Positions 14,465 to 23,265 are shown, numbered from the stretch's first letter. The stretch: DNA of 34,420 nucleotides from Stenotrophomonas sp. MYb238 (GCF_009496535.1 NZ_WIDL01000033.1:1-34420); one strand, 5' to 3'. Notes: generated by a model from the letters alone, not told the origin. Made by a program: numbers and translations.

Positions 14465-16111
14465 TCAGCCGCCGCGCGGGCCGCTGCGGCGCGGACCACC
14501 CGGCCCGCGGTTGCCGCCGGCCCCTCCCGGGCCACGGTTGCCGCCCGGACCACCCGGGCCGCGATTACCGCCCGGGCCACGGTTGCCGCTGCCCGGACCG
14601 CGACCACCGGGGCGGGCGCCTTGGGCCGGCTTGGGGCTGCCATATGGACTGAAGCCCGGGTTGGCGTGGTCGGACGGGAAGCTCGGGGCGTTGCCCGGAT
14701 GACCGTACGGATGCTTGCGCTGGCCCTGGCCGGCGGCCTGGCCGCCACCACCCTGCGTGCGACCCTGGCCGGCCCCCTGGCCAGCGCCCTGCGGGCGCCC
14801 CTGGCCGGGGCCGCCACGACCGGCGCCGCCGGCACCCGGGCGCGGCTTGCCGTACGGACGGGCCTGGCCTTCGCCGGCCGGGCCACGGCCGGGACCCCGG
14901 TTGCCGCCCGGACCGGCGTTGCGGTGGCCGCTGGGGCCGGTGCTCACGCCTTCGGGCACGTACCAGGTGCGGAACGCGGCGGGGTTGCCTTCCGGCAGGC
15001 TGCGGTCGCCCTTGGGCTTGCGCTGCTTGAACGGCTTCTGCGACTGCTTGGCCGCCGCTTCGCCGCTGACGGTCAGGCCGCCCTTGAAGCCGCCGCCCTT
15101 GCCGCCGCGGCCGCGGCCGCGGTCTTCGCGCAGGGTGTCGAAGCGGCGCAGTTCGCGGCCTTCGTCGGCGGTGTTGTGGCCATTGACGTAGGCATTGCCG
15201 CGGCCGCCCTCGCGCACGCGCACGGTGGTCTTGGCCGCCTTGCGCTGGCCGATCACCGGCTGCAGGGTCAGCGCCGACGGCGCGCCTTCCTCCAGCTTCA
15301 GTTCGGCGCGCAGCGCCTCGACCTGGGCGTTGGGCAGTTCCACCGACTGGCCGCGCAGCAGTTCGCGCGGCAGTTCGACCTTGCCGTAGCGGGTGCGCTT
15401 GAGGCGGCTGACCTGGCAGCCCTGCGATTCCCACAGGCGGCGCACTTCGCGGTTGCGGCCTTCCTTGACCACCACGCGGAACCAGTCGTGCGAGTCGGTG
15501 CCGCCGATGCGTTCGATCTCGTCGAACTTCGCCGGGCCGTCTTCCAGCGCGACGCCGCGGGCGAGGCGGTCGACGACGTTGTCCGGCACCTTCTCCTGGC
15601 CTTCGGGGGCGCGCACGCGCACCACGTACTCGCGCTCGACCTCGAAGGACGGGTGCATCATGGCATTGGCCAGTTCGCCGTCGGTGGTGAGCAGCAGCAG
15701 GCCGGTGGTGTTGATGTCCAGGCGGCCGATGGCGATCCAGCGCGCGCCCTTGAGCGGCGGCAGCGACTCGAACACGGTCGGGCGGCCTTCGGGGTCCTCG
15801 CGGGTGGTCACTTCGCCTTCGGGCTTGTTGTAGACCAGCACGCGCGAGGGATCGGTTAGGGCGCTGGCGACGAAGCTGCGGCCGTCCAGGTCGATCTTGT
15901 CGCCGCTCTTGACCGACATGCCGGTCTGCGCGGTCTCGCCGTTGACCTTGACCAGGCCGTCGGCGATGCGCTGTTCCAGCGCGCGGCGCGAGCCCAGGCC
16001 GGCCTGGGCCAGGACCTTGTGCAGGCGTTCTTCCAGCCGTGGCTGCTCGACAGCGGCTTCGCGCTTGAGCGAGAGCTTGTTCAACGACGGCTTGCGGGGG
16101 GTGTCACTCAT
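14465..16111 (-). CDS. rluB: 23S rRNA pseudouridine synthase RluB with long Gly/Arg/Pro tail
   Basis: RluB isomerises uridine 2605 of 23S rRNA to pseudouridine. The core spans residues 24-275. It has an S4 RNA-binding domain (LEERLHKVLAQAGLGSRR, 27-80) and an RsuA-type catalytic domain with the catalytic Asp132 in GRLDINTTGLLLLTTDG. KEGRNREVRRLWESQG follows near residue 217. E. coli RluB has 291 residues. This protein has 548, because residues about 285-548 form a low-complexity, basic tail rich in Gly, Arg, Pro and Gln. That tail ends in repeated GNRGPGG units and looks disordered and RNA-binding. The start ATG at 16111 overlaps the scpB stop (ATGA). It is the last gene of scpA-scpB-rluB, a common gammaproteobacterial order. 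Confidence 0.95.
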   Translation of the reverse strand: MSDTPRKPSLNKLSLKREAAVEQPRLEERLHKVLAQAGLGSRRALEQRIADGLVKVNGETAQTGMSVKSGDKIDLDGRSFVASALTDPSRVLVYNKPEGEVTTREDPEGRPTVFESLPPLKGARWIAIGRLDINTTGLLLLTTDGELANAMMHPSFEVEREYVVRVRAPEGQEKVPDNVVDRLARGVALEDGPAKFDEIERIGGTDSHDWFRVVVKEGRNREVRRLWESQGCQVSRLKRTRYGKVELPRELLRGQSVELPNAQVEALRAELKLEEGAPSALTLQPVIGQRKAAKTTVRVREGGRGNAYVNGHNTADEGRELRRFDTLREDRGRGRGGKGGGFKGGLTVSGEAAAKQSQKPFKQRKPKGDRSLPEGNPAAFRTWYVPEGVSTGPSGHRNAGPGGNRGPGRGPAGEGQARPYGKPRPGAGGAGRGGPGQGRPQGAGQGAGQGRTQGGGGQAAGQGQRKHPYGHPGNAPSFPSDHANPGFSPYGSPKPAQGARPGGRGPGSGNRGPGGNRGPGGPGGNRGPGGAGGNRGPGGPRRSGPRGG

Positions 16112-16953
16112 TCTGTTTGGCTCCGGCCGGCGCTTTCTTCGTCGGCCTCAGGTTCGGGATCGGCTTCGTCAACAGCCACGGTCGTCGTTGCGACGGCGTT
16201 GTTTCCGGTGTCTTCCACTTCCGCCGCGCGCTCTCCCGGCGCGGCGTCGGGTTCGCCCGTGGGGGCGGTGTCGGGTGCGGCGTCCCCATCGTCCGGGGGT
16301 GCCGCGGTGTCGGTGGCAGCGCCGGCATCGTCGGCCGGCGCGCCGGTGTCGGGCGTCGCCGCGCCGGCGGCGAGCGGCGCGGCCGGCTGGCCGTCGTCGC
16401 CCAGCGGCAGCTGCGGCTCCAGTTCGCCGATGTCGCGCAGTTCGGACAGCGGCGGCAGTTCGTCCAGCCGCTTGAGGCCGAAGTAGTCCAGGAAGCCGCG
16501 GGTGGTGCCGAACAGCGCCGGCTTGCCGGGCACGTCGCGGTGCCCGACCACGCGGATCCACTCGCGCTCTTCCAGCGCCTGGATGATGTTGCTGCTGACC
16601 GCCACGCCGCGCACCTGCTCGATCTCGCCGCGGGTGATCGGCTGGCGGTAGGCGATCAGCGCCAGCGTCTCCAGGGTGGCGCGGGTGTAGCGGGTCTTGC
16701 GTTCGGTCCACAGCCGCGAGACCCAGCCGTGCACCTCGCGGGTGATCTGGTAGCGGAAGCCGGAGGCGACCTCGACCAGTTCCACGCCGCGGCCCTGGCA
16801 ACCCTCGCGCAGCAGTTCCAGCGCGCGTTCGACGCTGCCCGGCGGCGCCGGCTGATCCTCGGGGAACAGCTCCTGCAGCTGCGCCAGGGTCAGCGGCTGG
16901 CTGGAGGCCAGCAGCGCGCCTTCGACGATGCGGTTGATCAGCGGTTGATCCAT
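16108..16953 (-). CDS. scpB: Segregation and condensation protein ScpB
   Basis: ScpB is a winged-helix kleisin-partner protein that works with SMC and ScpA in chromosome compaction and segregation. The product has 281 residues. The conserved part (1-190) contains the ScpB signatures GFRYQITREVHGWVSRLW, TRATLETLALIAYRQPITRGEIEQVRGV and GRPALFGTT-like GKPALFGTTRGFLDYFGL. The last ~90 residues are an Asp/Ala/Pro-rich acidic tail that looks disordered; E. coli-type and Bacillus ScpB (about 197 residues) lack it. The start ATG at 16953 begins MDQPLINRIVEGALLASSQPL. It follows scpA by 14 bases and overlaps rluB. Confidence 0.96.
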   Translation of the reverse strand: MDQPLINRIVEGALLASSQPLTLAQLQELFPEDQPAPPGSVERALELLREGCQGRGVELVEVASGFRYQITREVHGWVSRLWTERKTRYTRATLETLALIAYRQPITRGEIEQVRGVAVSSNIIQALEEREWIRVVGHRDVPGKPALFGTTRGFLDYFGLKRLDELPPLSELRDIGELEPQLPLGDDGQPAAPLAAGAATPDTGAPADDAGAATDTAAPPDDGDAAPDTAPTGEPDAAPGERAAEVEDTGNNAVATTTVAVDEADPEPEADEESAGRSQTE

Positions 16954-16967
16954 GTGTCGGGAATGGC

Positions 16968-17885
16968 TCAGGCGGGGTCGGTAGAGTCGGCGTCGTTGAA
17001 TTCGCCGTCGTCGAATTCGCTGGAAAACTGCAGCGGCGCATTGGTGTTGCCGGCGGCCAGCGACTTCACGTAGATCGGCGCGAGCGGGGCTTCCTGCACG
17101 ATGTCCAGCAGCTGTTCCTTGGCCAGTTCCAGCAGCGCCAAGAAGGTGACCAGCACGCCGAGCTTGCCTTCCTCGGCGGTGAACAGCGTCTCGAAGCGGT
17201 AGAACCTGCCGTCCTCGAGCTGCTCCAGCACGTCGCCCATGCGCTGGCGCACGCTCAGCGCCTCGCGCTTGATGGCGTGGCCGCTGAACAGCTCGGCGCG
17301 CTTGAGCACGTCGTGCAGGGCCAGCAGCATCTCCTTCAGGTCCACCGGCGGCGGCACCTTCACCGTGGTGCGGTCCGGCACGAAGGCGTGCGCCGGGGTG
17401 GTGTCGCGGTCCTGGCGGGGCAGGGCGTCGATGTCCTCGGCGGCCTGCTTGAAGCGTTCGTATTCCTGCAGCCGGCGCACCAGCTCGGCGCGCGGATCGG
17501 CTTCCTCGCCGTCCTCGCTGGGCGGGCGCGGCAGCAGCATGCGCGACTTGATCTCGGCCAGCATCGCGGCCATCACCAGGTACTCGGCCGCCAGCTCGAA
17601 GCGCAGCTCCTGCATGACGTTGATGTATTCCACGTACTGCCGGGTGATCTCGGCGACCGGGATGTCCAGGATGTCCAGGTTCTGCCGGCGGATCAGGTAC
17701 AGCAGCAGGTCCAGCGGGCCCTCGAAGGCGTCGAGGATGACTTCCAGCGCGTCCGGCGGGATATACAGGTCCTGCGGGATCTGCAGCACCGGCTGGCCAT
17801 GCACCACCGCCAGCGGCATTTCCTGCTGCTGCGGAACGGTAGGCGGCGCTGGCGGGTTCGCGGCGGGCGCGAGATCTGAAGTCAT
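16968..17885 (-). CDS. scpA: Segregation and condensation protein ScpA (kleisin)
   Basis: ScpA is the kleisin subunit that bridges SMC heads and binds ScpB. The product has 305 residues. The family hallmark FEGPLDLLLYLIRRQNLDILDIPVAEITRQY is at about residues 54-84, followed by ELAAEYLVMAAMLAEIKSRMLLP. The C-terminal winged helix includes VTFLALLELAKEQLLDIVQEAPLAPIYV. An N-terminal Pro/Ala/Gln stretch of about 45 residues precedes the domain. The start at 17885 (MTSDLAP) has only a weak ribosome site. It is the first gene of the scpA-scpB-rluB operon. Confidence 0.96.
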   Translation of the reverse strand: MTSDLAPAANPPAPPTVPQQQEMPLAVVHGQPVLQIPQDLYIPPDALEVILDAFEGPLDLLLYLIRRQNLDILDIPVAEITRQYVEYINVMQELRFELAAEYLVMAAMLAEIKSRMLLPRPPSEDGEEADPRAELVRRLQEYERFKQAAEDIDALPRQDRDTTPAHAFVPDRTTVKVPPPVDLKEMLLALHDVLKRAELFSGHAIKREALSVRQRMGDVLEQLEDGRFYRFETLFTAEEGKLGVLVTFLALLELAKEQLLDIVQEAPLAPIYVKSLAAGNTNAPLQFSSEFDDGEFNDADSTDPA

Positions 17886-18374
17886 CAGGGCGACATCGGG
17901 TGTTGCGAGCCTTGTACGTTCCGGATTCCCGCCCGGAACAGGGTCCTAGCCTTCTGGATTGCAAGCCATGCGCGCCTGTCCGGCGTGCGTGCACATCAAC
18001 AACGCGACATGCCGCGCTTGTCATGCGGCAACGTCATCACGGGGAGGTCGTCTACACAGTCCGGGTGAGGGATCGCGGATCGGCCGGACGGCGGTGGCCT
18101 TGCCTGCCGCCGCGCCGGGCCGTTACAAGCCGGCTGCGTGCAATGGCGTACAGAGTAATCGTCCCGGCCGGGCGGTGTCCAGCGTTGTGGCAGGGCCGGC
18201 CTTCAGGTGCGGACAGGTGGCGTTGGGTCCGCGGGCAGCCGGCATCGTCGAGGCGGTGGTCGGCGTACTCGCCTGTCGGGCGACACACGGGCAGAAACGG
18301 CGCGGCCTGTCTGCGCGGGAGGGCAGGCCCTACACTGGCGGCCCTCATCCGGCAGGCTAAGGAGAAACGGCACC
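17886..18374. other. 489-base region without a supported gene
   Basis: This is the divergent gap between scpA and yciI and must hold both promoters. A short inverted repeat, GTTCCGG (17918-17924) and CCGGAAC (17933-17939), lies 33 bases upstream of the scpA ATG. TACACT (18331-18336) is a fair -10 for yciI. Open frames cross the gap on both strands, including one on the plus strand from 17959 to 18360 that would encode several CXXC pairs. None shows a ribosome site, a known domain or convincing coding character. I see no tRNA or repeat element here. Confidence 0.5.
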
Positions 18375-18674
18375 GTGTGGTATGTGATCGAAGGCTACGA
18401 TGGCCAGGACGTGCTGGCCGCGCGCCAGGCCGCGCGGGCGGCGCACCTTGCGCGGCTGCAGGCATTGCTTGACCAGGGGCGGCTGCTGCTGGCCGGCCCC
18501 TGTCCGGCGGTCGACGCCGAGGATCCGGGCCCTGCCGGTTTCAGCGGCAGCGTGGTGATCGCCAGCTTCGACGACCTCGCCGCCGCCCGCGCCTGGGCCG
18601 ACGAGGACCCCTACGTGGCGGCCGGCGTCTACCAGCGCGTGGACGTGCGCCCGTTCCGCAAGGCGCTGCCATGA
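18375..18674 (+). CDS. yciI: YciI-like protein
   Basis: This is a small dimeric alpha-beta-barrel (YCII/DGPF) protein of 99 residues. The family is widespread but poorly defined; members carry a His-Asp pair and may be enzymes. The sequence has the expected order: WYVIEGYDG, then [25 protein letters not shown] (His pattern near residue 24) and [42 protein letters not shown]. The start is GTG at 18375, with AAGGAG 10 bases upstream; no ATG gives a complete domain. Its stop overlaps the bolA ATG (ATGA), an association common in gammaproteobacteria. Confidence 0.92.
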   Translation: MWYVIEGYDGQDVLAARQAARAAHLARLQALLDQGRLLLAGPCPAVDAEDPGPAGFSGSVVIASFDDLAAARAWADEDPYVAAGVYQRVDVRPFRKALP

Positions 18675-18943
18675 GCCGGCTGGAACGGATCCAGGCGGCG
18701 CTGCAGGCCGCGTTCGTGCCCCGCCGGCTGGAGGTGGAGGACGACAGCCACCGCCATGCCGGCCACGCCGGCGCGCGGGACGGGCGTGGGCATTTCAACG
18801 TCCTGATCGTCAGCGAGGCGTTCGTCGGCATGGCACCGCTGGCACGCCATCGTGCGGTGTACGCCGCACTTGGCGACATGATGCAGACCGATATCCATGC
18901 GTTGTCGATCAAGGCGTCGACGCCGGCGGAGGCCGGCGGCTGA
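18671..18943 (+). CDS. bolA: BolA-family protein
   Basis: BolA proteins are small KH-like-fold partners of monothiol glutaredoxins in Fe-S/iron handling, and some affect transcription and cell shape. The product has 90 residues. The conserved core is [47 protein letters not shown]. It includes the DDSH/RHAGH ligand histidine loop, and the VSEAF and HR(AV)VY motifs are family hallmarks. It is translationally coupled to yciI by an ATGA overlap. Confidence 0.94.
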   Translation: MSRLERIQAALQAAFVPRRLEVEDDSHRHAGHAGARDGRGHFNVLIVSEAFVGMAPLARHRAVYAALGDMMQTDIHALSIKASTPAEAGG

Positions 18944-19041
18944 TCCGGCCAGAGGGCGGGGCATCCGCCCGGCACCGGATGCCGGCCCTGGCGCCTGTCC
19001 TGCATGGACAAGTCTTGTCCCGTGCCGGTTCCGGCGGTGTA

Positions 19042-19055
19042 ACAAATCGTTTACA
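19042..19055. promoter_or_regulatory. LacI/GalR-type operator half-match, distal site
   Basis: ACAAATCGTTTACA matches the LacI/GalR consensus TGNAANCGNTTNCA at every defined position except the first two. It is also inside an 18-base dyad with TGTAA/TTACA ends (19038-19055). It lies 22 bases (centre to centre) upstream of the second, perfect site, so the two lie on about the same face of the helix. Confidence 0.5.
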
Positions 19056-19063
19056 GATCGCCC

Positions 19064-19077
19064 TGGAAACGCTTACA
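19064..19077. promoter_or_regulatory. LacI/GalR-type operator upstream of the lacI-family gene
   Basis: TGGAAACGCTTACA fits the TGNAANCGNTTNCA consensus of LacI/GalR-family operators completely. It is 34 bases before the GTG start of the LacI-family gene, which suggests autoregulation. No equally good copy was found before the receptor or glycosidase genes, so the regulator may control the locus through read-through or through this site alone. Confidence 0.65.
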
Positions 19078-19111
19078 TTCCGCCCGGACCCTGCCTGCGG
19101 AGGGCACAGCG

Positions 19112-20134
19112 GTGTCGAAAACGGCAATCACCATCAAGGATGTTGCCCGTGAGGCGAAGGTCTCCGTCGCCACCGTATCGCGCGCCCTCAACGGCCACGA
19201 GAATGTCGCCGAGCCGGTGCGGCAGCTGGTGCTGGAGGTCGCCCGCCGGCTCCGCTACGCCCCGCACGCGGCCGCGCGCAGCCTGAGCAGCCGCAGTACC
19301 CATACCATCGGCCTGGTGCTGCCCGACCTGCACGGCGAATTCTTTTCCGAGCTGATGCGCGGCATCGACGGGGTGGCGCGTACGTATCGCTGGCACCTGC
19401 TGGTCTCCAGCTACCACGGCGACCAGGAGCAGCAGGGCGTCGCCCTGCAGGCCATGCGCGGCCGCGTCGACGGCCTGCTGGTCATGTCGCCCTACGCGGC
19501 CGACTCCGGTTTCCTGATGGACAACCTGCCGCCGGCGCTGCCGACCGTGCTGATCAATACGCCGCTGCGGGACGGGCATTACCCGGCGTTCGGCATCGAC
19601 GACCATGCCGGCGCGGTGGCGATGACCCGGCACCTGCTGGACGCCGGATACCGCCGCATCGCGTTCATCGCCGGCCCCGACGCGAATCACGATGCCCGCG
19701 AACGCCTGCGTGGATTCGGCGAGGCGATGGCCGGTTTCGGCCCGGCGGCGGAGGCCATCGTCCTGCCCGGCGGCTTCGACGAGGCTTCCGGCCATGCGGC
19801 CGGGCAGGTGCTGCTGCGCGAAGCCCGCCTGCCCGACGCGGTGTTCGCGGCCAACGACATGATGGCGCTGGGGTGCCTGTACGCCTTCAGCCAGGCCGGC
19901 GTGCGCGTGCCGCAGCAGGTGGCGCTGGCCGGTTTCGACGATATCCCGCTGGCACGTTTCGTTCACCCGGCATTGACCACGATGCAGGTCAGCATCGCCG
20001 ACCTCGGCGGGCGGGCGACATCGCATCTGCTGCATCTGATCGACGGCGATGGCGCAGCGGAAGGGACCGGCGGCACGACCCTGGCACCGTCCCTGGTCGT
20101 ACGCGACTCCACGTCCCGACGAGAACCTTCCTGA
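19112..20134 (+). CDS. LacI-family transcriptional regulator
   Basis: This is a sugar-responsive repressor of 340 residues. The N-terminal helix-turn-helix is ITIKDVAREAKVSVATVSRALNGHENV (about 6-32), followed by the hinge helix region AARSLSSRSTHTIGLVLPDL. The rest is a periplasmic-binding-protein-like effector domain (RRIAFIAGP, DAVFAANDMMALGCLYAF, VPQQVALAGFDDIPLARFVHPALTT). The start is GTG at 19112 with GGAGGG 8 bases upstream. It precedes the TonB receptor by 88 bases and is probably the local regulator of the receptor, glycosidase and ABC genes that follow. Two LacI-type operator sites in its upstream DNA support autoregulation. The effector sugar is unknown. Confidence 0.94.
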   Translation: MSKTAITIKDVAREAKVSVATVSRALNGHENVAEPVRQLVLEVARRLRYAPHAAARSLSSRSTHTIGLVLPDLHGEFFSELMRGIDGVARTYRWHLLVSSYHGDQEQQGVALQAMRGRVDGLLVMSPYAADSGFLMDNLPPALPTVLINTPLRDGHYPAFGIDDHAGAVAMTRHLLDAGYRRIAFIAGPDANHDARERLRGFGEAMAGFGPAAEAIVLPGGFDEASGHAAGQVLLREARLPDAVFAANDMMALGCLYAFSQAGVRVPQQVALAGFDDIPLARFVHPALTTMQVSIADLGGRATSHLLHLIDGDGAAEGTGGTTLAPSLVVRDSTSRREPS

Positions 20135-20222
20135 CCGCGTTCGCGCCGCGCCGGAACCCCGGCCCGCGAACCCGGAACGAACCGAATGGCAGCCCCCGCT
20201 GCCGCACCCGGAGAGCCGCACC

Positions 20223-23204
20223 ATGAATCATTCCGCTACCCGCAAGACGCACCCGGCCCGCAGGCTGCTCAGCTGCGCGCTGGCCAGCTGCCTCGTGCTC
20301 GGCGCCGCCTCCGCGTTCGCGCAGAGCACCGGCGCCACCATCCGCGGCCAGGTGATGGCCGATTCGGCGCCGGCCGGACAGGCGCAGGTGACCGCGACCA
20401 ACCTCGCCACCGGCCTGACCCGCAGCGTGCAGAGCACCGCCAATGGCGGCTATTCGCTGGCCGGCCTGCCGCCGGGCACCTACCGCGTGGACGTCAATGC
20501 CGGCGGCAGGACCAGCAGCCAGAACATCACCGTGCAGGTGGGCCAGACCGCCACCGTGAACCTCGGGGTAGGCGGGGTGGCCGAGACCGCCAGCGGCGCG
20601 GCGACGACGCTGGATGCGGTGCAGGTGACGGCGCAGGCGGTGGAAACCCGCACCTCGGAGATCGCGACCTACATCACCAACAAGCAGATCGAGGCCCTGC
20701 CGCAGGGGACCCGCAACTTCCTGGCGTTCGCCGATACCGTGCCGGGCATGCAGTTCCAGCAGGACGCCGCCGGCAATACGAGCCTGCGTTCCGGCGCGCA
20801 GAGCTCCAGCGGCATCAATGTCTACATCGATGGCGTCGGCCAGAAGGGATACACGCTGCCAGGCGGCGTCGGCGGCCAGAACTCGACCCGTGGCAATCCG
20901 TTCCCGCAGTCGGCCATCGGCGAATACAAGGTCATCACATCGAACTACAAGGCCGAGTTCGACCAGATCAGCAGCGCGGCGGTGGTCGCCGCAACACGTT
21001 CCGGCAGCAATGAATTCAGCGGGAGTTTCTTCTGGGACCGCACCTCGACCGATTGGCGCACCGCGACCCCGGCCGAAGAAAAGGCCGGCGGCGACAAGGT
21101 ACCCTCCAAGGAAGAACAGTACGGCGTGTCCTTCGGCGGGCCCATCGTCAAGGATCGCCTGAACTTCTTCGTCGCATACGAAGCCAAGGAATACAGCACC
21201 CCCAAGACGGTGACGCTGGGTGCCGAGGGTCGGTACGACCCGAGCAGGATTCCGCAGGGCATCCGCGACCAGATCGGACCCGCAGCCTCGCCATTCACGC
21301 AGGACATGTACTTCGGCAAGCTGACCTGGACCCCGGACGACCGCAACCTGGTGGAGCTGTCGGCGCAGGTGCGCGATGAAAACGAACATGTCGACGTGGG
21401 TGGCCAGAACACCGCGCAGCGTGCGACGGTCAACAGCAACAAGGTGAACCGCTACGACCTGCGCTGGCAGTACAGCGCGGACAACTGGCTCAACGACGCG
21501 CACGTGACGTACGAGGATCTTTCCTGGGCACCGCATGCCACCTTCGACGGCAACGGTTACATCCTGGGTATCTCCGAGCTGGTGAACAACGACCGGCTCA
21601 ACATCGGCAACATCATCAATACCGGCGCCAGCCCCAACAACCAGGACAAGGGGCAGAAGGGGTGGTCCATCCAGAACGATTTCACCTTTACCGGCTGGGA
21701 AGGACATGCGGTGAAGATGGGCGTGAAGTTCAAGCAGGTCGACGTGAACGCGATGGAGCGCAACTACTCCAATCCGCAGTTCTACTACGACCTGTCGACC
21801 AGCCTCGATCATCCCTATCGCGTCGAGTTCGCGGCAGGAGACCCGGGAACGCCCGGTGGTTTCACCACCTCGGCCAACAAGCAGTTCGGCATCTACCTGC
21901 AGGACGACTGGGAGGTCAACGAACACCTGACCTTGAACTACGGCGTGCGCTGGGATTACGAGACCACGCCGAACTACGAGGACTTCGTGACCCCGGCGGC
22001 GCTGGCCAATGCCATCCGCGATTACCCGAATTTCAAGAACGCGGACTGGAACCCGGAAAACTATATTTCCACGGGGAACAACCGCCGAGCGTTCAAGGGA
22101 GCCTGGCAGCCGCGCCTGGGCTTCTCCTATGACCTCGATGCCGACCAGCGGCACGTGATCTTCGGCGGCGCGGGCCGGTCCTACGACCGCAACCTGTTCG
22201 ATTACCTGCAGATCGAGACCAACCGCACTTCCTTCGGCCGCTACAACTTCTATTTCGTCGACGCAGACGGCGCATGCCGGCGTCCGGCTGGGGATTGCGT
22301 GGCATGGGATCCGAGCTACCTCAATCCCGGAGCGCTCGACCAGCTGGCGGCAACGGTCAACCTGCCGCGCGAGTGGTGGTTGAACAACAACGACCTCAAG
22401 GTGCCTTACTCGGACCAGTTCAGCGTCGGCATGCGCAATGCGTTCGAGCTGGGGGCGCAGACCTGGTACAGCGAGGTGACGCTGAGCTATGTGCGCAGCC
22501 GCGACGGCATCACGGCGCGGCTGGGAAATCGTCGACCGGATGGCACGTTCCTTCCGCCGGGCGGAACCTGGGGCACCCCATGGGGCTTCGATCCGCCGTT
22601 CGGGCGCGTCATCCTGCTGGACAACATGTATGAAACCAAGACGAAGTCGGTCCTGTTGAAGCTGGACAAGCCGTTCAACACTGCTTCCGGCTGGGGTGCG
22701 ACGGTCGCCTACACCTATACGCACGGTCGCCAGAACACCAATGCCGACGGCTGGGTCGACATGTTCGAGTATCCCAATGCCAGTTACTACGGGTGGCTGC
22801 CCTCGCGTGGCGTGCCCGAACACCGGCTGGTGACGACCGGCATCTGGGATGCGGGCTGGGGCATCACGCTTTCCGGCAAACTGACGCTGGAATCGACCAA
22901 GTACCGGAACGCGACCAATTGCCTGCCTGGCTGGGACGACTGCCTGATCGACCCGTACAAGCCCGACGGCAGCATCGGCTACAAGCGTTTCGATCTTGCC
23001 GCCAGCAAGGAATGGGACACCGGGACGAATCTGAAGCTGCGCGTGCGCGCCGATCTGCTCAATGTGTTCGACTGGAGGAACTGGGATGGCTACGACGATT
23101 GGTATGGCGGTGCGAACGATCCGAACGTGAACTTCGGGCGGCATCAGGATGGCATCGTGGGAGGCACCCGTACCTTCAAGCTGTCCTTCGGCCTGGACTG
23201 GTAA
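20223..23204 (+). CDS. Oar-like TonB-dependent receptor
   Basis: This is an outer-membrane TonB-dependent transporter, here most likely for an oligosaccharide. The 993-residue precursor has a signal peptide (cut after ASAFA, residue 33). It then has a carboxypeptidase-regulatory-like beta-sandwich (about 38-110, ATIRGQVMADSAPAGQAQVTATN and GGYSLAGLPPGTYRVDV), as in Oar/SusC-like receptors of Xanthomonads. A plug follows (about 125-290, ALPQGTRNFLAFADTVPGM, IDGVGQKGYTLPGG), and then the barrel. The last residues, FKLSFGLDW, end in an aromatic, as expected for barrel assembly. GGAGAG precedes the ATG at 20223. It lies between a LacI regulator and a glycosidase, so sugar uptake is inferred from context. 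The barrel-region codons look slightly less GC-biased than the neighbours. Confidence 0.94.
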   Translation: MNHSATRKTHPARRLLSCALASCLVLGAASAFAQSTGATIRGQVMADSAPAGQAQVTATNLATGLTRSVQSTANGGYSLAGLPPGTYRVDVNAGGRTSSQNITVQVGQTATVNLGVGGVAETASGAATTLDAVQVTAQAVETRTSEIATYITNKQIEALPQGTRNFLAFADTVPGMQFQQDAAGNTSLRSGAQSSSGINVYIDGVGQKGYTLPGGVGGQNSTRGNPFPQSAIGEYKVITSNYKAEFDQISSAAVVAATRSGSNEFSGSFFWDRTSTDWRTATPAEEKAGGDKVPSKEEQYGVSFGGPIVKDRLNFFVAYEAKEYSTPKTVTLGAEGRYDPSRIPQGIRDQIGPAASPFTQDMYFGKLTWTPDDRNLVELSAQVRDENEHVDVGGQNTAQRATVNSNKVNRYDLRWQYSADNWLNDAHVTYEDLSWAPHATFDGNGYILGISELVNNDRLNIGNIINTGASPNNQDKGQKGWSIQNDFTFTGWEGHAVKMGVKFKQVDVNAMERNYSNPQFYYDLSTSLDHPYRVEFAAGDPGTPGGFTTSANKQFGIYLQDDWEVNEHLTLNYGVRWDYETTPNYEDFVTPAALANAIRDYPNFKNADWNPENYISTGNNRRAFKGAWQPRLGFSYDLDADQRHVIFGGAGRSYDRNLFDYLQIETNRTSFGRYNFYFVDADGACRRPAGDCVAWDPSYLNPGALDQLAATVNLPREWWLNNNDLKVPYSDQFSVGMRNAFELGAQTWYSEVTLSYVRSRDGITARLGNRRPDGTFLPPGGTWGTPWGFDPPFGRVILLDNMYETKTKSVLLKLDKPFNTASGWGATVAYTYTHGRQNTNADGWVDMFEYPNASYYGWLPSRGVPEHRLVTTGIWDAGWGITLSGKLTLESTKYRNATNCLPGWDDCLIDPYKPDGSIGYKRFDLAASKEWDTGTNLKLRVRADLLNVFDWRNWDGYDDWYGGANDPNVNFGRHQDGIVGGTRTFKLSFGLDW

Positions 23205-23206
23205 CA

Positions 23207-23265
23207 CCCTCGCCCCCGGGGGAGGGAAGGCGGCGGAGTCCGATGATGCGAGCATCGCGGACTCC
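23207..23265 (+). other. Two hairpins between receptor and glycosidase genes
   Basis: Right after the receptor stop, CCCTC-CCCC pairs with GGGG-AGGG (23207-23226). Then GGAGTCCG (23235-23242) pairs with CGGACTCC (23258-23265), with an inner ATG/CAT extension. No T-run follows either, so they look like RNA-stability or attenuation hairpins between a highly expressed receptor and the enzyme genes. Confidence 0.45.

Noticed and set aside
17959-18360. 133-codon plus-strand frame with CXXC pairs before yciI
   Set aside because: The two CXXC/CXXCH-like motifs (CPAC, CRACH) come near the start, but there is no signal peptide, no ribosome site and no sensible fold. It is most likely chance.
10676-18943. 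CRISPR array, tRNA, rRNA, integrase or insertion sequence
   Set aside because: I looked for direct-repeat/spacer periodicity, cloverleaf-like sequences and transposase motifs here and across the window and saw none. The only repeats are the REP-type elements.
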